Positions 20,305 to 30,409 of a stretch of DNA of 64,000 nucleotides are shown in pieces (the first letter of the stretch is position 1; every line of letters starts with the position of its first letter). The position numbers and the translations under genes were made by a program. The notes below the pieces were generated by a model. That model was not told the DNA's origin. It did no database searches and saw only the letters and a list, made by a program, of their open reading frames with translations. Source of the stretch: Neisseria leonii (GTDB taxonomy: Bacteria > Pseudomonadota > Gammaproteobacteria > Burkholderiales > Neisseriaceae); assembly GCF_028776105.2 (NCBI RefSeq), contig NZ_CP145606.1:992001-1056000 (forward strand), read 5' to 3'.

Positions 20305-21189
20305 TTATTTGCGCACGGATTCGAGCAGCGCTTTTTCCACTTCGACCCGCATGGTGCGCTGCGGATTCACCACCTGCGATGCCACCAGATGACCGGCCAG
20401 AGATAAAAACATACCGGCCTGATTCAGGCTCAAAGTCGTATGATCGGTAATGAAGCGCGCCATCTGCTCCACCGCTTGCTGACAGGCGCGTTCCAGATTC
20501 TGATCCGAAGCCAGGCTGATATACAGCTGCTCCGTTTCGACAAACGGCAGCGGCAGGGAAACATCTTTCAACACTTCCACCACCACATCCACTTCCCCGC
20601 AGATTTCCAGCCCCGATCCCATCACTTCGCCATTGCCCATCACCGCATGCAGGTCGCCCAGCGCCAGCAGCGCACCCTCGACATTGACAGGCAGATAAAC
20701 AATCGATCCCTCCGTGATTCGGAGCGTATCCAGATTGCCGCCGTGCCGGTCCGGCGTTCCCGTACTGATGCCCTCTCCCTCTGCGGCCGTCCCGATCACA
20801 CCGACCATTTTGCGCAGCGGCAGCCTGATGCCCAAATAATCGGCCTCCGTGTCGGAAACCGTGCAAACCACCGTTTCCTCCTGCCCGACCAAACCGGCCA
20901 GCTGGCCGAGTCCCGGCGCGGCCACTACCACCCCCTGTTTGGCCACACGGATGGCCTGAATGGACACCTTCAAAATATCGCCGGGCTGTGCACCCTCGAC
21001 AAAAAGCGGGCCGGTTGCCGGATTCACTTTGGAAAAATCAATGCCGCTGACCACATCCCGCGCACTCTTTACCGTATTGGAAAAACAGTCCAACGTCTCG
21101 AACGTTACCTTATCGCCGCTGACCGCCCTGGCCGCAGGCAGATGGGACGCACTCAGCGAAAAAATCGTGTGCTCCGAACCAATTCTCAT
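20305..21189 (-). CDS. Acetamidase/formamidase family protein
   Basis: The 294-residue protein matches the FmdA/AmdA fold: SGDKVTFETLDCFSN near the N-terminus, NPATGPLFVEGAQPGDILKV, a central GTPDRHGGNLDT and LGDLHAVMGNGEVMGSGLEICGEV. Members hydrolyse formamide or short amides to ammonia plus the acid in the cytoplasm. An AAGGA element precedes the ATG, and just upstream is a perfect 14-bp tandem duplication (21201-21228). It appears monocistronic. The true substrate is not determined by sequence alone. Confidence 0.85.
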   Translation of the reverse strand: MRIGSEHTIFSLSASHLPAARAVSGDKVTFETLDCFSNTVKSARDVVSGIDFSKVNPATGPLFVEGAQPGDILKVSIQAIRVAKQGVVVAAPGLGQLAGLVGQEETVVCTVSDTEADYLGIRLPLRKMVGVIGTAAEGEGISTGTPDRHGGNLDTLRITEGSIVYLPVNVEGALLALGDLHAVMGNGEVMGSGLEICGEVDVVVEVLKDVSLPLPFVETEQLYISLASDQNLERACQQAVEQMARFITDHTTLSLNQAGMFLSLAGHLVASQVVNPQRTMRVEVEKALLESVRK

Positions 21190-21453
21190 TTTTTATCCTT
21201 TATTTATCCAAAAATATTTATCCAAAAAACACTTGCACGATCAACAGAAACAGGCATCAATCCGCGATGGCTTCTGCCGCCCTCTTCCCGCTGCAAACCA
21301 AGCGCGGTGCGCCCAGTATAGCGGAAACCGCGCATTTTCCGCATCTGCCGTTGTTACCGCCAACCCGGCAGAACAAGGCCGTCTGAAAACGCACAGAGAC
21401 GTTTTCAAACGGCCTAGTGATACAGCACATGCTTGGACGCGGGCAATCCGGCT

Positions 21454-21984
21454 TTATTTTTTGGCGTAATCTTTGGGTTTCAGATTAACCGCATGGCCCT
21501 GGCTGACAATCCACTTGTCGTCCAGCCGCCACACACCCGCCGCATCTTCCACCCGCACATACCAGTGCTGGGTTTTCGGCAGTGTGCGGAAAGCGGCACT
21601 GTACAGCGCTTTATCGCCCGATACCGCCTGATCGACAGACAGTTCAACCGTCTGATCCTGTTCTTTTTTGGCCGGATGCAGAAAAACCAGCTTCAACGGC
21701 GTACTGCGGTCGAAATCGCCGCTGACAAACACTTTGGCACTATTGCTCTCAGGGCTGACCAGCACCTGTGCCGCCATATTGCGTTTCAGGGCTTCCCGGT
21801 CGCGCTTCAAGTTCAAATCGATGTATTTGCCTTCTTTGTAGTAGTCGTCGCTCACCAGATCCGCCATATTGGTTTTGGCAATGTAAAACGTACTCAAACC
21901 GGCCACCACCACAATCATCGGCCCGGCCATCAAAATCCACGGCCACGGTTCTTTATACCAAACTTTCGACTGTCTCTCGCTCAT
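21454..21984 (-). CDS. FixH family protein
   Basis: The 176-residue protein has an N-terminal membrane helix (PWILMAGPMIVVVAGLSTFYIA) after KVWYKEPWPW, and a periplasmic domain with DDYYKEGKYIDL, as in FixH. FixH/CcoH-type proteins assist assembly of cbb3 cytochrome oxidase. It starts a few bases after the ccoG stop and must be translated from the same transcript. The ccoNOP genes are not in this window. Confidence 0.85.
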   Translation of the reverse strand: MSERQSKVWYKEPWPWILMAGPMIVVVAGLSTFYIAKTNMADLVSDDYYKEGKYIDLNLKRDREALKRNMAAQVLVSPESNSAKVFVSGDFDRSTPLKLVFLHPAKKEQDQTVELSVDQAVSGDKALYSAAFRTLPKTQHWYVRVEDAAGVWRLDDKWIVSQGHAVNLKPKDYAKK

Positions 21985-21990
21985 GAATGC

Positions 21991-23415
21991 TTATTCTCCG
22001 ATAAAAGTGGCTTTTTCGCGGAACGTGCGGGTCTGCTGCGGCGTGTCGGCATCGGCGTAGGTAAAGGTAAACTCAATCGGGTGGCTGCCTTTATCGGCGT
22101 ATTCGGGAATGGTGGATACCTGTACCGGCACGGTAAGGGTTTCGCCCGCCGGTACTCTGAGGCCGTCTGCGGGCAGGCCGGTCAGCGCGATTTCGTCAAA
22201 ACCGCTGACGGCGGCCGTCAAAACACGGTCTTGCTCGCTGGTATTGATAATGCGCAGATTATAGGCGTTTTCCGTCCAACCCTGATTATTTTCCCGCACC
22301 ATCACGCCGCGGTCCTTAATCACATCCACCGCCATGGTTTCGCGCAATATCACGCCGGCCAAAAAAGCAACAGCCGCCGCCAGCAGCACCGCACCATAAC
22401 CCAATACGCGCGGTCGTGCCAAACGTTTTTTAATGTCCCTGTCCGCATATTCGTTTGCCAGTACGCCTTCGGTGGTATAGCGGATCAGGCCGCGCGGATA
22501 ATTCATTTTGTCCATGATTTCATCGCAGGCATCGATACAGGCGGCACAGCCGATACACTGATATTGCAGGCCGTCGCGGATGTCGATGCCCACGGGGCAT
22601 ACCTGAACGCACATGGTGCAGTTGATGCAGTCGCCCAAGGCCGTCTCCCCGGGGCGCACGTTTTTCTTGCGCGCACCTCTCGGCTCGCCCCGTGCGGCAT
22701 CATAGGAAATCACCAGCGTGTCTTTGTCGAACATCGCACTCTGAAAGCGCGCGTACGGACACATATGCAGGCACACCTGCTCGCGCATGATGTGGCCGAA
22801 CAGCCAAGTAACAAAGCCGTAAAATACCGCCGTTCCCAATGCCCAGCCGCCGACCTGTCCCGCAAACAGGTCCGGCACCAATTCGCGAATCGGGTTGAAC
22901 CAGCCGGCAAAGGTAATCCCCGTCCATGCGGCAACCAGGAAGATTAAGAGATATTTGACGGCCTTGATGCGGATTTTGCGCGCATTCCACGGCTCTTTAT
23001 CCAGTTTCAGACGTTTGTTGCGGTCGCCCTCCACCAAATGATCAATCCACAGCATGATTTCGGTATAGACCGTTTGCGGGCAGGCATAGCCGCACCACAG
23101 ACGGCCTGCTATCGTCGTCCACCAGAACAGGCCGAAAGCGCAAATCATCAGCAGCAGTGCCAGATAAATCAAATCGCCCATACCGAACGACAGGCCGAAA
23201 ATAAAGAAGTTGCGGCCGGGAATGTCGAACAGCACGGCTTGGCGGCCGCTCCAATTGAACCACGGAATCACATAAAACACGAACTGGGTCGCCGCAATCG
23301 CCGCCACCCGCCAGTTGGCAAAACGGCCTTTGGCCATTTTCGGGTGAATACGCTTGCTGCTCTGATAAAGCGTAATGACCTGCTCTTTCGGTTCTTTCGG
23401 TGCCACAGTGCTCAT
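21991..23415 (-). CDS. ccoG: Cytochrome c oxidase accessory protein CcoG
   Basis: The 474-residue protein is the RdxA/FixG-type ferredoxin-like membrane protein that helps copper insertion into cbb3 oxidase. It has several membrane helices, a WCGYACPQTVYTE motif, and two [4Fe-4S] clusters (CINCTMCVQVCPVGIDIRDG; CIGCAACIDACDEIMDKM). The C-terminal periplasmic domain is Ig-like. It is followed directly by the FixH gene. A long spacer upstream (23416-23703) separates it from the fatty-acid genes and holds two uptake sequences. Confidence 0.93.
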   Translation of the reverse strand: MSTVAPKEPKEQVITLYQSSKRIHPKMAKGRFANWRVAAIAATQFVFYVIPWFNWSGRQAVLFDIPGRNFFIFGLSFGMGDLIYLALLLMICAFGLFWWTTIAGRLWCGYACPQTVYTEIMLWIDHLVEGDRNKRLKLDKEPWNARKIRIKAVKYLLIFLVAAWTGITFAGWFNPIRELVPDLFAGQVGGWALGTAVFYGFVTWLFGHIMREQVCLHMCPYARFQSAMFDKDTLVISYDAARGEPRGARKKNVRPGETALGDCINCTMCVQVCPVGIDIRDGLQYQCIGCAACIDACDEIMDKMNYPRGLIRYTTEGVLANEYADRDIKKRLARPRVLGYGAVLLAAAVAFLAGVILRETMAVDVIKDRGVMVRENNQGWTENAYNLRIINTSEQDRVLTAAVSGFDEIALTGLPADGLRVPAGETLTVPVQVSTIPEYADKGSHPIEFTFTYADADTPQQTRTFREKATFIGE

Positions 23416-23703
23416 CCGGTGTTCCTTAATGATTTTATTTTATTATCCGCGCCATTATACGCCGCTTTCCCCACCGCCGATATGCTTCAAATCAAACGGC
23501 TGCCACCCCGGAGTAAGGCCGTCTGAAAACCTGTTTTTCCGGCTGCCTGACGTTGCCCAAGCCGCTGTTTGGAGACACGGGACGCTGCCATAACAAAACA
23601 TACCTTTACCGCTTAACGGCAAAGGTATGTTGGGAAGGACTGAAACCGCAATCTCTATCCGACAGTCCGGTTTTCAGACGGCCTTCGGGCAGATTGCCGC
23701 CAA

Positions 23704-24903
23704 TCAGAGTACTTCAATCAGGCCGGCCGCACCCATGCCCGTACCGATACACATGGTAACCATGGCATAGCCGGTTTTGCCCTGTTGGCGCAGACCGTGA
23801 ATGGCAGTGGCGGCACGAATGGCACCGGTGGCACCCAAAGGGTGGCCGAGCGCAATCGCGCCGCCGTTGGGATTCACCAGTTCGGTATCCAGATTCAAAT
23901 CGCGGATCACGGCCAAAGCCTGCGCGGCAAAGGCTTCGTTCAGCTCAATCCATTTGATGTCGGCCAGTGATTTGCCGCTGGATTTCAAGACGGCAGGAAT
24001 GGCTTCTTTCGGGCCGATGCCCATGATTTCGGGCGGCACGCCGCGTACAGCGAAACCTTCGTAGCGGGCAATCGGCGTGAGATTGTAGCGTTTGAGTACG
24101 TCTTCGCTGACCACCAGGAGCGCACCCGCGCCATCGGACATCTGCGACGCATTGCCTGCGGTGACGCTGCCTTGGGCGGCGAAGACGGGTTTCAACTTCG
24201 CCAAGCCTTCCAAAGAAGTGTCGGCACGCGGGCCTTCGTCGGTATCGCACAGTTTGCGGGTTTCTTTCGCTTCGCGGCTGTCCAAATCGGCCGTACGGTA
24301 TACCGCTTCAATCGGCGTGATTTCGGCTTTGAATTTACCCTCGGCAATGGCCTTCAGGGCGCGGCGGTGGCTCTCGAACGCAAATGCGTCCTGATCTTCA
24401 CGGCTCACATTCCACTGCTCGGCCACTTTTTCGGCAGTCAGACCCATGCCGTAGGCAATGCCGTAATTTTCTTCTTTGGCGAAAATTTCCGGATTGAGCG
24501 ACACTTTGTTGCCCATCATCGGAATCATCGACATGCTTTCACTACCCGCCGCAATCACGGCTTCGGCCTCACCCGTACGGATACGGTCGGCAGCGATTTG
24601 CAGGGCGTTAATGCCCGATGAGCAATACCGGTTGATGGTGATGCCGCCCACGGTATTGGGCAGTCCGGCCAGCAGCGCGCCGATACGGGCAAAATTCATG
24701 CCTGCTTCGGCTTCGGGAAAGGCACAGCCGGCCACCACATCGTTAATCTCGGCCGGATCCAAACCCGGCGTTTGTGCCACAACGGCACGGATAACATGCG
24801 CCAGCATATCGTCGGGACGTGTGGTACGCAGCATACCGCGCGGTGCTTTGCCGATGGGGGTGCGGGTAGCGGCGACAATATAGGCTTCTCGTAATGATTT
24901 CAC
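23704..24903 (-). CDS. fadA: Acetyl-CoA C-acyltransferase (thiolase)
   Basis: The 399-residue thiolase cleaves 3-ketoacyl-CoA in the last step of beta-oxidation. The nucleophilic cysteine is in NRYCSSGINALQIAADRI, the histidine in ALGHPLGATGA, and the second cysteine in MCIGTGMGAAGLIEVL. The start is GTG 24903 (VKSLREAYIVAATRTPIG), placed after AGGAG at good spacing; a longer frame reaches 24984 but has no family support. It is the last gene of the fadE-fadN-fadA run. Confidence 0.92.
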   Translation of the reverse strand: MKSLREAYIVAATRTPIGKAPRGMLRTTRPDDMLAHVIRAVVAQTPGLDPAEINDVVAGCAFPEAEAGMNFARIGALLAGLPNTVGGITINRYCSSGINALQIAADRIRTGEAEAVIAAGSESMSMIPMMGNKVSLNPEIFAKEENYGIAYGMGLTAEKVAEQWNVSREDQDAFAFESHRRALKAIAEGKFKAEITPIEAVYRTADLDSREAKETRKLCDTDEGPRADTSLEGLAKLKPVFAAQGSVTAGNASQMSDGAGALLVVSEDVLKRYNLTPIARYEGFAVRGVPPEIMGIGPKEAIPAVLKSSGKSLADIKWIELNEAFAAQALAVIRDLNLDTELVNPNGGAIALGHPLGATGAIRAATAIHGLRQQGKTGYAMVTMCIGTGMGAAGLIEVL

Positions 24904-25014
24904 AATAACACTCCTGTTTATTGGCATTCGGTTCGGAAGGCCGTCTGAAAACACCGTGTTTTCGCTTATCCGTTCAGACAGCACCGGTTTCAGACGGCCT
25001 CAACGGCGGCAAAA

Positions 25015-27381
25015 TCAGTTGCGCAACGGCTTGCCGGTGGAAAGCATATTTTCGATGCGTTCCAGCGTTTTCTCGTTTTGAAGCAGCTCGACAAATACTT
25101 TGCGCTCCAGATCCAGAATCCACTGCTCGTCCACCACCGTACCCGGATCGACATCGCCTCCGGTCATTACCCAAGCAATTTGGCTGCCGATGTGCATATC
25201 GTATTCGCTGATATAGCCGCCCTCTTTCATATTCAGCAGCTGGCCTTTGATGGATGCGGCTCCGCTGCGTCCGGCAACGGCGAATTTGGCCGGAATTTCG
25301 GGACGGAAGCCCGCTTCTGCCAATGCGCGTGCTTCGGACAGTGCGACATACAGCAGCTCGTGGCTGTTGAACACCACCACATCGCTCTCGCGCATAAAGC
25401 CCAACTCTTTGGCTTCCAGCGCACTGGTCGCCACTTTGGCCGTAGCAATGTTCATATAGCGGTCTTTGAGCGCGGCCAAAAGATCGCCTTGGCTGGCACG
25501 TGCGGCACGCAGGGCGAAATCTTTGGTACCGCCGCCTGCCGGAATCAGGCCGACGCCCACTTCCACCAAGCCGATATAGCTCTCCAACGCGGCCACAGTG
25601 CGGTTGCAGTGCATCAGGAATTCGCAGCCGCCGCCGAATGCAAAGCCCTGAACGGCAGCCACAGTCGGAACTTGGCTGTAACGCAGGCGCATGGCGGTGT
25701 CTTGGAACAGCTTGATCATGCCCTCGATAGCAGCAAAGTCGCCGGTGGCAAATTCGGGCATCATCGATTTCAGATCGGCACCCACGGAGAACGGTGCCTC
25801 GGGCGCGTAAAATACCAGTGCTTCAAACCGCTCTTCGGCCACATCCATGGCCTGATTGATGCCTTCCAGTACCGCACGGCTGATGGCGCGCATTTTGTTC
25901 AGGTTTTCCAACACCAGTACCTTGCCGTCCAAGGTATAGGCACGCACCACATCGGTTTCAAAAACGGTTTCGCCCAACGGTGCAAAGTTTTCGCCCCGCA
26001 ATGCCGCCGGACGGATTTGCCGCCGGTAAACGTCCAATGCGGAACGCGGATCATAACGGCCGGTAGTAAAATTCAGACTGCCTTCACCGGTATGGAAAGC
26101 CTCCACGCCGTCAAGCCATGCGGGCAGTGCAGCACTGCTCATGGTTTTGCCCGCCGCAATGTCTTCGCGGATCCAGCCGGCCACCTGCTGTACACCGGCC
26201 GCCTGCCAGATTTCCAGCGGCCCTTCTTCCCAGCCGAAGCCGAAGCGGATGGCAAAATCGATGTCGCGCGCGTTGGCGGCAATACTGTCGGCCTGGCAGG
26301 CGATATAGTGGAAAGCGTCGCGGAACACTGCCCACAGAAACTGCGCCTGCGGATTCTCGCTTGCACGCAGCGCGGCCAGTTTTTTGTCCCAGTCTTTCTC
26401 TTTCAGAATATCGGTTACTTCGCTGTCGGCTTTTTGGTTTGACGGCACATATCCGCCCGTTGCCGGGTCGAACATCATGATGCGCTTGCCTTCTTTTTTG
26501 AAGATGCCGGCCTTCACTTTCGCCCCCACCGCACCGCTTTCAATCAGTTTTTTCAGCCAGTCGGGAATACCGAAAAACGCGTGCCACGGGTCTTGCGGCA
26601 AATGGTCTTCCATGGTTTTGGCCACATGGGCAAACGTATCCAGCCCGACCACGTCGGCCGTGCGGTAGGTGGCGGATTTGGCGCGCCCCAAACGTTTGCC
26701 GGTCAAATCGTCCACTACATCGAAGCGCAGGCCGAATTTTTCAGTGTTGTAGATGGTTGCCAGCATGGAGAATACGCCGATGCGGTTGCCGATAAAATTG
26801 GGCGTGTCTTTGGCGCGTACCACAGTCTTGCCCAATGTGCTGACCAGGAATTTTTCCAGATTGTCCAGATACTGCGGATCGGTAGCCTCAGTCGGAATCA
26901 GTTCCACCAGCTGCATATAGCGCGGCGGATTGAAGAAATGGACACCGCAGAAGCGGTTTTTCAGATCAGCCGGAAATTTGCCGCTCAGTGTTTCGACGGA
27001 CAAACCCGACGTATTGGTGGCAAAAATAGTATGCGGACCCAAATGCGGGGCAACTTTGGCATAAAGGCTTTCCTTGATGTCCAAACGCTCGGCCACCGCT
27101 TCAATTACCAAATCGCAATCGGCCAGCTTGGCCAAATCGTCGTCATAGTTGGCCGCCTCGATATAGTGGGCGGCGTTTTGATCGGCCAATGGTGCAGGAT
27201 TCTGCTTTTTCAGCGCGGCAAGCGCTTTGTCGACGATGCCGTTTTTTGCCCCCTCTTTGGCAGACAGGTCAAACAATACGGTAGGCACCCGGGCATTGGC
27301 CAGATGGGCGGCAATCTGCGCCCCCATCACACCGGCACCCAAGACGGCTGCTTTACGGATGACGAAGTTTTTCGCACTCAT
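25015..27381 (-). CDS. fadN: 3-hydroxyacyl-CoA dehydrogenase/enoyl-CoA hydratase (FadN-type)
   Basis: The 788-residue bifunctional protein has the dehydrogenase first and the hydratase last, the FadN order rather than the FadB order. The NAD-binding loop is VLGAGVMGAQIAAHLA (about 13-28) and the dehydrogenase catalytic region includes GVHFFNPPRYMQLVE. The C-terminal crotonase domain shows the oxyanion-hole stretch FYAPEAPFSVGADLKSM and GFAFGGGCEF. It oxidises enoyl-CoA to 3-ketoacyl-CoA, the substrate of the next gene. Gene name follows the B. subtilis fadN-fadA-fadE arrangement. Confidence 0.9.
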   Translation of the reverse strand: MSAKNFVIRKAAVLGAGVMGAQIAAHLANARVPTVLFDLSAKEGAKNGIVDKALAALKKQNPAPLADQNAAHYIEAANYDDDLAKLADCDLVIEAVAERLDIKESLYAKVAPHLGPHTIFATNTSGLSVETLSGKFPADLKNRFCGVHFFNPPRYMQLVELIPTEATDPQYLDNLEKFLVSTLGKTVVRAKDTPNFIGNRIGVFSMLATIYNTEKFGLRFDVVDDLTGKRLGRAKSATYRTADVVGLDTFAHVAKTMEDHLPQDPWHAFFGIPDWLKKLIESGAVGAKVKAGIFKKEGKRIMMFDPATGGYVPSNQKADSEVTDILKEKDWDKKLAALRASENPQAQFLWAVFRDAFHYIACQADSIAANARDIDFAIRFGFGWEEGPLEIWQAAGVQQVAGWIREDIAAGKTMSSAALPAWLDGVEAFHTGEGSLNFTTGRYDPRSALDVYRRQIRPAALRGENFAPLGETVFETDVVRAYTLDGKVLVLENLNKMRAISRAVLEGINQAMDVAEERFEALVFYAPEAPFSVGADLKSMMPEFATGDFAAIEGMIKLFQDTAMRLRYSQVPTVAAVQGFAFGGGCEFLMHCNRTVAALESYIGLVEVGVGLIPAGGGTKDFALRAARASQGDLLAALKDRYMNIATAKVATSALEAKELGFMRESDVVVFNSHELLYVALSEARALAEAGFRPEIPAKFAVAGRSGAASIKGQLLNMKEGGYISEYDMHIGSQIAWVMTGGDVDPGTVVDEQWILDLERKVFVELLQNEKTLERIENMLSTGKPLRN

Positions 27382-27532
27382 GTTTACCTCTTTCTCTTGA
27401 ATAACCGTTTTTCAGACGGCCTTTCTCTGCCGTGTGCGGCATGAGGCCGCCTGAAAAGCGGGGTTGGTATAAATCGGCACTGCCGCACAGACGGTTCGGA
27501 CACCGGCCGTCGGCCGTTACAGCAAACAGGGG

Positions 27533-29965
27533 TTAGAACACATGGCGTTGCAGCAACTGCTCATCGTGCTGTTCCAACTGCATATCGAAGTCGTCCACCA
27601 TAATGACTTCGCGTTTGAGCTTGCGGGCACGGGTAACCGAATCGAAATCGTCTTGACTGATCACACCTTTATCCAGAGCTTCCTGCAATTGGGTCAGCTG
27701 GCTCAATGCGCTGAATTCGCCCTTGCGCGCCATGCTGCGCAGCTTCTTCTCCACCGGCTCTGCCGCGATGACCGCCGCATGTGCCGGTGCCAGTACGCCG
27801 ACCGGTTCGGCCGGATCCTGCGGTACATACATATACTTGGTCAGGCGTGCCAGCATCTCGCCGTTTTTCATCATTTCGCGCGCCACTTGGGTACCCAGCT
27901 TATCGGCAGGCGGTTTGAGATTATGACCGGCAGGCATGGCCAATACGCGCAACACCCATGCCAACGGACGCGAAGGCAGGTTTTTCAGCAGTCCGTCCAT
28001 CGCCGTTTGTGCGTCGTACAATGCCTGCTCGACGGCATACTGCATCACGGCCTCATCTTCTTTGGGACTGCCTTGGCTTTCAAAACGTTTCAGTACCGCG
28101 CTGGCGATATACAGATTGGACAATATGTCGCCCAAACGTGCCGACAGTTTTTCCTTGAACTTCAAGCTGCCGCCCAAACTGAACATGCTCATATCGGCCA
28201 GCAGCGCGAAGTTGGCGGCCAAGCGGGTCATACGGCGGTAGTATTTGGCCTGCGGGCCGCCGGGCACGGCAGTAACGAATGCGCCGTTGGTCAGACCCAG
28301 CCAGAAGCTGCGTGCCACATTGGACGCAATGGCATGGACATGAGCACCAAAGGCTTTGTCGAATGCAGCTTTGTCATTGTTCATGGCCGCACGGATTTCC
28401 GTCAATACAAACGGGTGGCAGCGGAATGCGCCTTGCCCGAAAATCATCATGCTGCGGGTCAGAATATTGGCACCCTCGACCGTAATACCGACCGGCACAG
28501 TCTGATACGCGCCCACCAGATAATTGCGCGGCCCCTGCACGACAGTACGCCCGCCGTGAATGTCCATCGCATCATTGATGGTTTTACGCATACGCTCGGT
28601 ATTGTGGTATTTCAAAATAGCCGAAATCACACTCGGTTTTTCACCGCTGTCCAAGGCGGTCAAGGCCAAATCCTGCGATGCCTCCATCTGATAAGTGTAC
28701 GCACCGATGCGCGCCAAGGCTTCATCCACACCTTCAAAGAAACCGATCGGCAGGCCGAATTGGTCGCGGATACGGGCATACAGCGAAGTGGTATAACTGG
28801 TTGCTTTGCCTGCGGCAACCGAATTGGCCGGCAGGGAAATGCAGCGGCCGACAGACAGACATTCCACCAGCATCTGCCAGCCTTTGCCTGCATATTCCAC
28901 GCCGCCGATGATGTAGTCCAGCGGGATAAAGACATCGCGTCCCCACGTCGGGCCGTTCATAAACACGCTGCCGGTCGGATAATGGCGGCGGCCGATCTGC
29001 ACGCCTTCAAATTCCGCAGGAACCAGCGCGCAGGTAATACCGATGTCTTTTTTACCGCCCAGCAGACCGTCAGGGTCGTACAGCTTGAAAGCCAAGCCCA
29101 AAACGGTGGCCACCGGCGCCAGCGTAATCCAGCGTTTTTCCCAAGATACGCGGATACCCAGCACATCTTCATGCCGCTCGCCCGTACGCGGATCCGTATA
29201 GCTGCCGCGCGCAACGACACCATAATCGGGAATACTGCCCGCATCGGAACCGGCATGGGGGCTGGTCAGCGCAAAACACGGAATTTCCTCGCCTTTGGCC
29301 AAACGCGGCAGATAGTAATTTTTCTGCTCTTCCGTACCGTAGTGCTGTAAGAGTTCGCCCGGGCCCAAGGAGTTCGGCACCATCACAGTCACTGCGGCCG
29401 AACCGCTGCGGGTACCGACTTTCATGACCACTTTGGCGTGGGCATAATTGGAAAATTCCAAGCCGCCGTACTGCTTCTTGATAATCATGCCCAAGAAGCC
29501 TTTGTCTTTGATGAACTGCCATGCTTCCGGCGACAGATCTTTGCGCTTGTGGGTAATTTCCCAATCATCGAGCATGGCACACAGTTCTTCCACCGGCCCG
29601 TCCAAAAACGCCTGTTCTTCTTCGGACAGACGGCTCATCTGGTAGCCTTGGAGCTTTTTGAAATCGGGTTTGCCTGAAAACAGCTCGCCGTCCCACCACA
29701 CCGTACCGGCATCAATCGCAGCCTGCTCGGTTTCCGACATCGGCGGCATCACTTTTTTGAATACGGTAAAAATACGCTCATTCACCGCGCGGCGTACCGG
29801 CGGAATACAGCACAGGACAAAGACCGCCGCAGGCAGAATCAGCCAGAACCAGGACGCACCGCCCGCCAGCAGCGCCACTACCGCACTCAATACCACCGCC
29901 CAAGCCGGGGCGCGCCAATACAGCGCCGCACCGACCAACAGCACAAACAACAAGAAACCGAACAT
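27533..29965 (-). CDS. fadE: Acyl-CoA dehydrogenase FadE
   Basis: The 810-residue enzyme does the first step of beta-oxidation. It begins with two membrane helices (FGFLLFVLLVGAALYW and VVLSAVVALLAGGASWFWLIL), as E. coli FadE does, then the FAD-binding acyl-CoA dehydrogenase fold: PNSLGPGELLQHYGTEEQK, CFALTSPHAGSDAGS and the C-terminal DUF1974 region characteristic of long FadE. It is transcribed first of three fad genes, divergent from the sulfate-binding protein gene. A TATAGT-like -10 lies in the upstream spacer. Confidence 0.93.
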   Translation of the reverse strand: MFGFLLFVLLVGAALYWRAPAWAVVLSAVVALLAGGASWFWLILPAAVFVLCCIPPVRRAVNERIFTVFKKVMPPMSETEQAAIDAGTVWWDGELFSGKPDFKKLQGYQMSRLSEEEQAFLDGPVEELCAMLDDWEITHKRKDLSPEAWQFIKDKGFLGMIIKKQYGGLEFSNYAHAKVVMKVGTRSGSAAVTVMVPNSLGPGELLQHYGTEEQKNYYLPRLAKGEEIPCFALTSPHAGSDAGSIPDYGVVARGSYTDPRTGERHEDVLGIRVSWEKRWITLAPVATVLGLAFKLYDPDGLLGGKKDIGITCALVPAEFEGVQIGRRHYPTGSVFMNGPTWGRDVFIPLDYIIGGVEYAGKGWQMLVECLSVGRCISLPANSVAAGKATSYTTSLYARIRDQFGLPIGFFEGVDEALARIGAYTYQMEASQDLALTALDSGEKPSVISAILKYHNTERMRKTINDAMDIHGGRTVVQGPRNYLVGAYQTVPVGITVEGANILTRSMMIFGQGAFRCHPFVLTEIRAAMNNDKAAFDKAFGAHVHAIASNVARSFWLGLTNGAFVTAVPGGPQAKYYRRMTRLAANFALLADMSMFSLGGSLKFKEKLSARLGDILSNLYIASAVLKRFESQGSPKEDEAVMQYAVEQALYDAQTAMDGLLKNLPSRPLAWVLRVLAMPAGHNLKPPADKLGTQVAREMMKNGEMLARLTKYMYVPQDPAEPVGVLAPAHAAVIAAEPVEKKLRSMARKGEFSALSQLTQLQEALDKGVISQDDFDSVTRARKLKREVIMVDDFDMQLEQHDEQLLQRHVF

Positions 29966-30409
29966 TTCTGTTTTCCCTCTCTTCGCTTTGATTTTGACGA
30001 CGGCGGTTGCCCGCCCCCAGGAAACGACCGCACCGCCAACGGTGCAAGTTGCATGAAATATACTATACCCGATGGCGTATTTTCCAGCTTGTACCGCGTT
30101 TTTTTTCGTGTCTTTGCTCTATCCGAATCGGTTATTTTTAAAGCAGAAACCGCCCCTCCTACAACAAACTACACATCAGGCCGCCTGAAACCGGCCGGCC
30201 GCTTTTTCATACGGCCTTCGGAATAGAAATCTCTCTGTATCTTTCATGCCGGTATGGCAGCATCGGCCGCACGAAGGCCGTCTGAAAACAGGACTGCCGC
30301 CACCGCTTATAACCCAAACGCATTAGCAAACAACCAAGCATTCTTTTTGTTTGTCCGCCGCCTGATTTACAGTCTGCTTCTGATTTCCGACCGCATGAAA
30401 GTATCCACC
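29966..30409. other. Divergent spacer between fadE and sbp
   Basis: These 444 bases contain no gene. They carry a forward uptake sequence near 30275-30286, a degenerate GGCCGCCTGAAA near 30179, and the outward promoters of both flanking genes, none with strong consensus elements. Confidence 0.5.
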
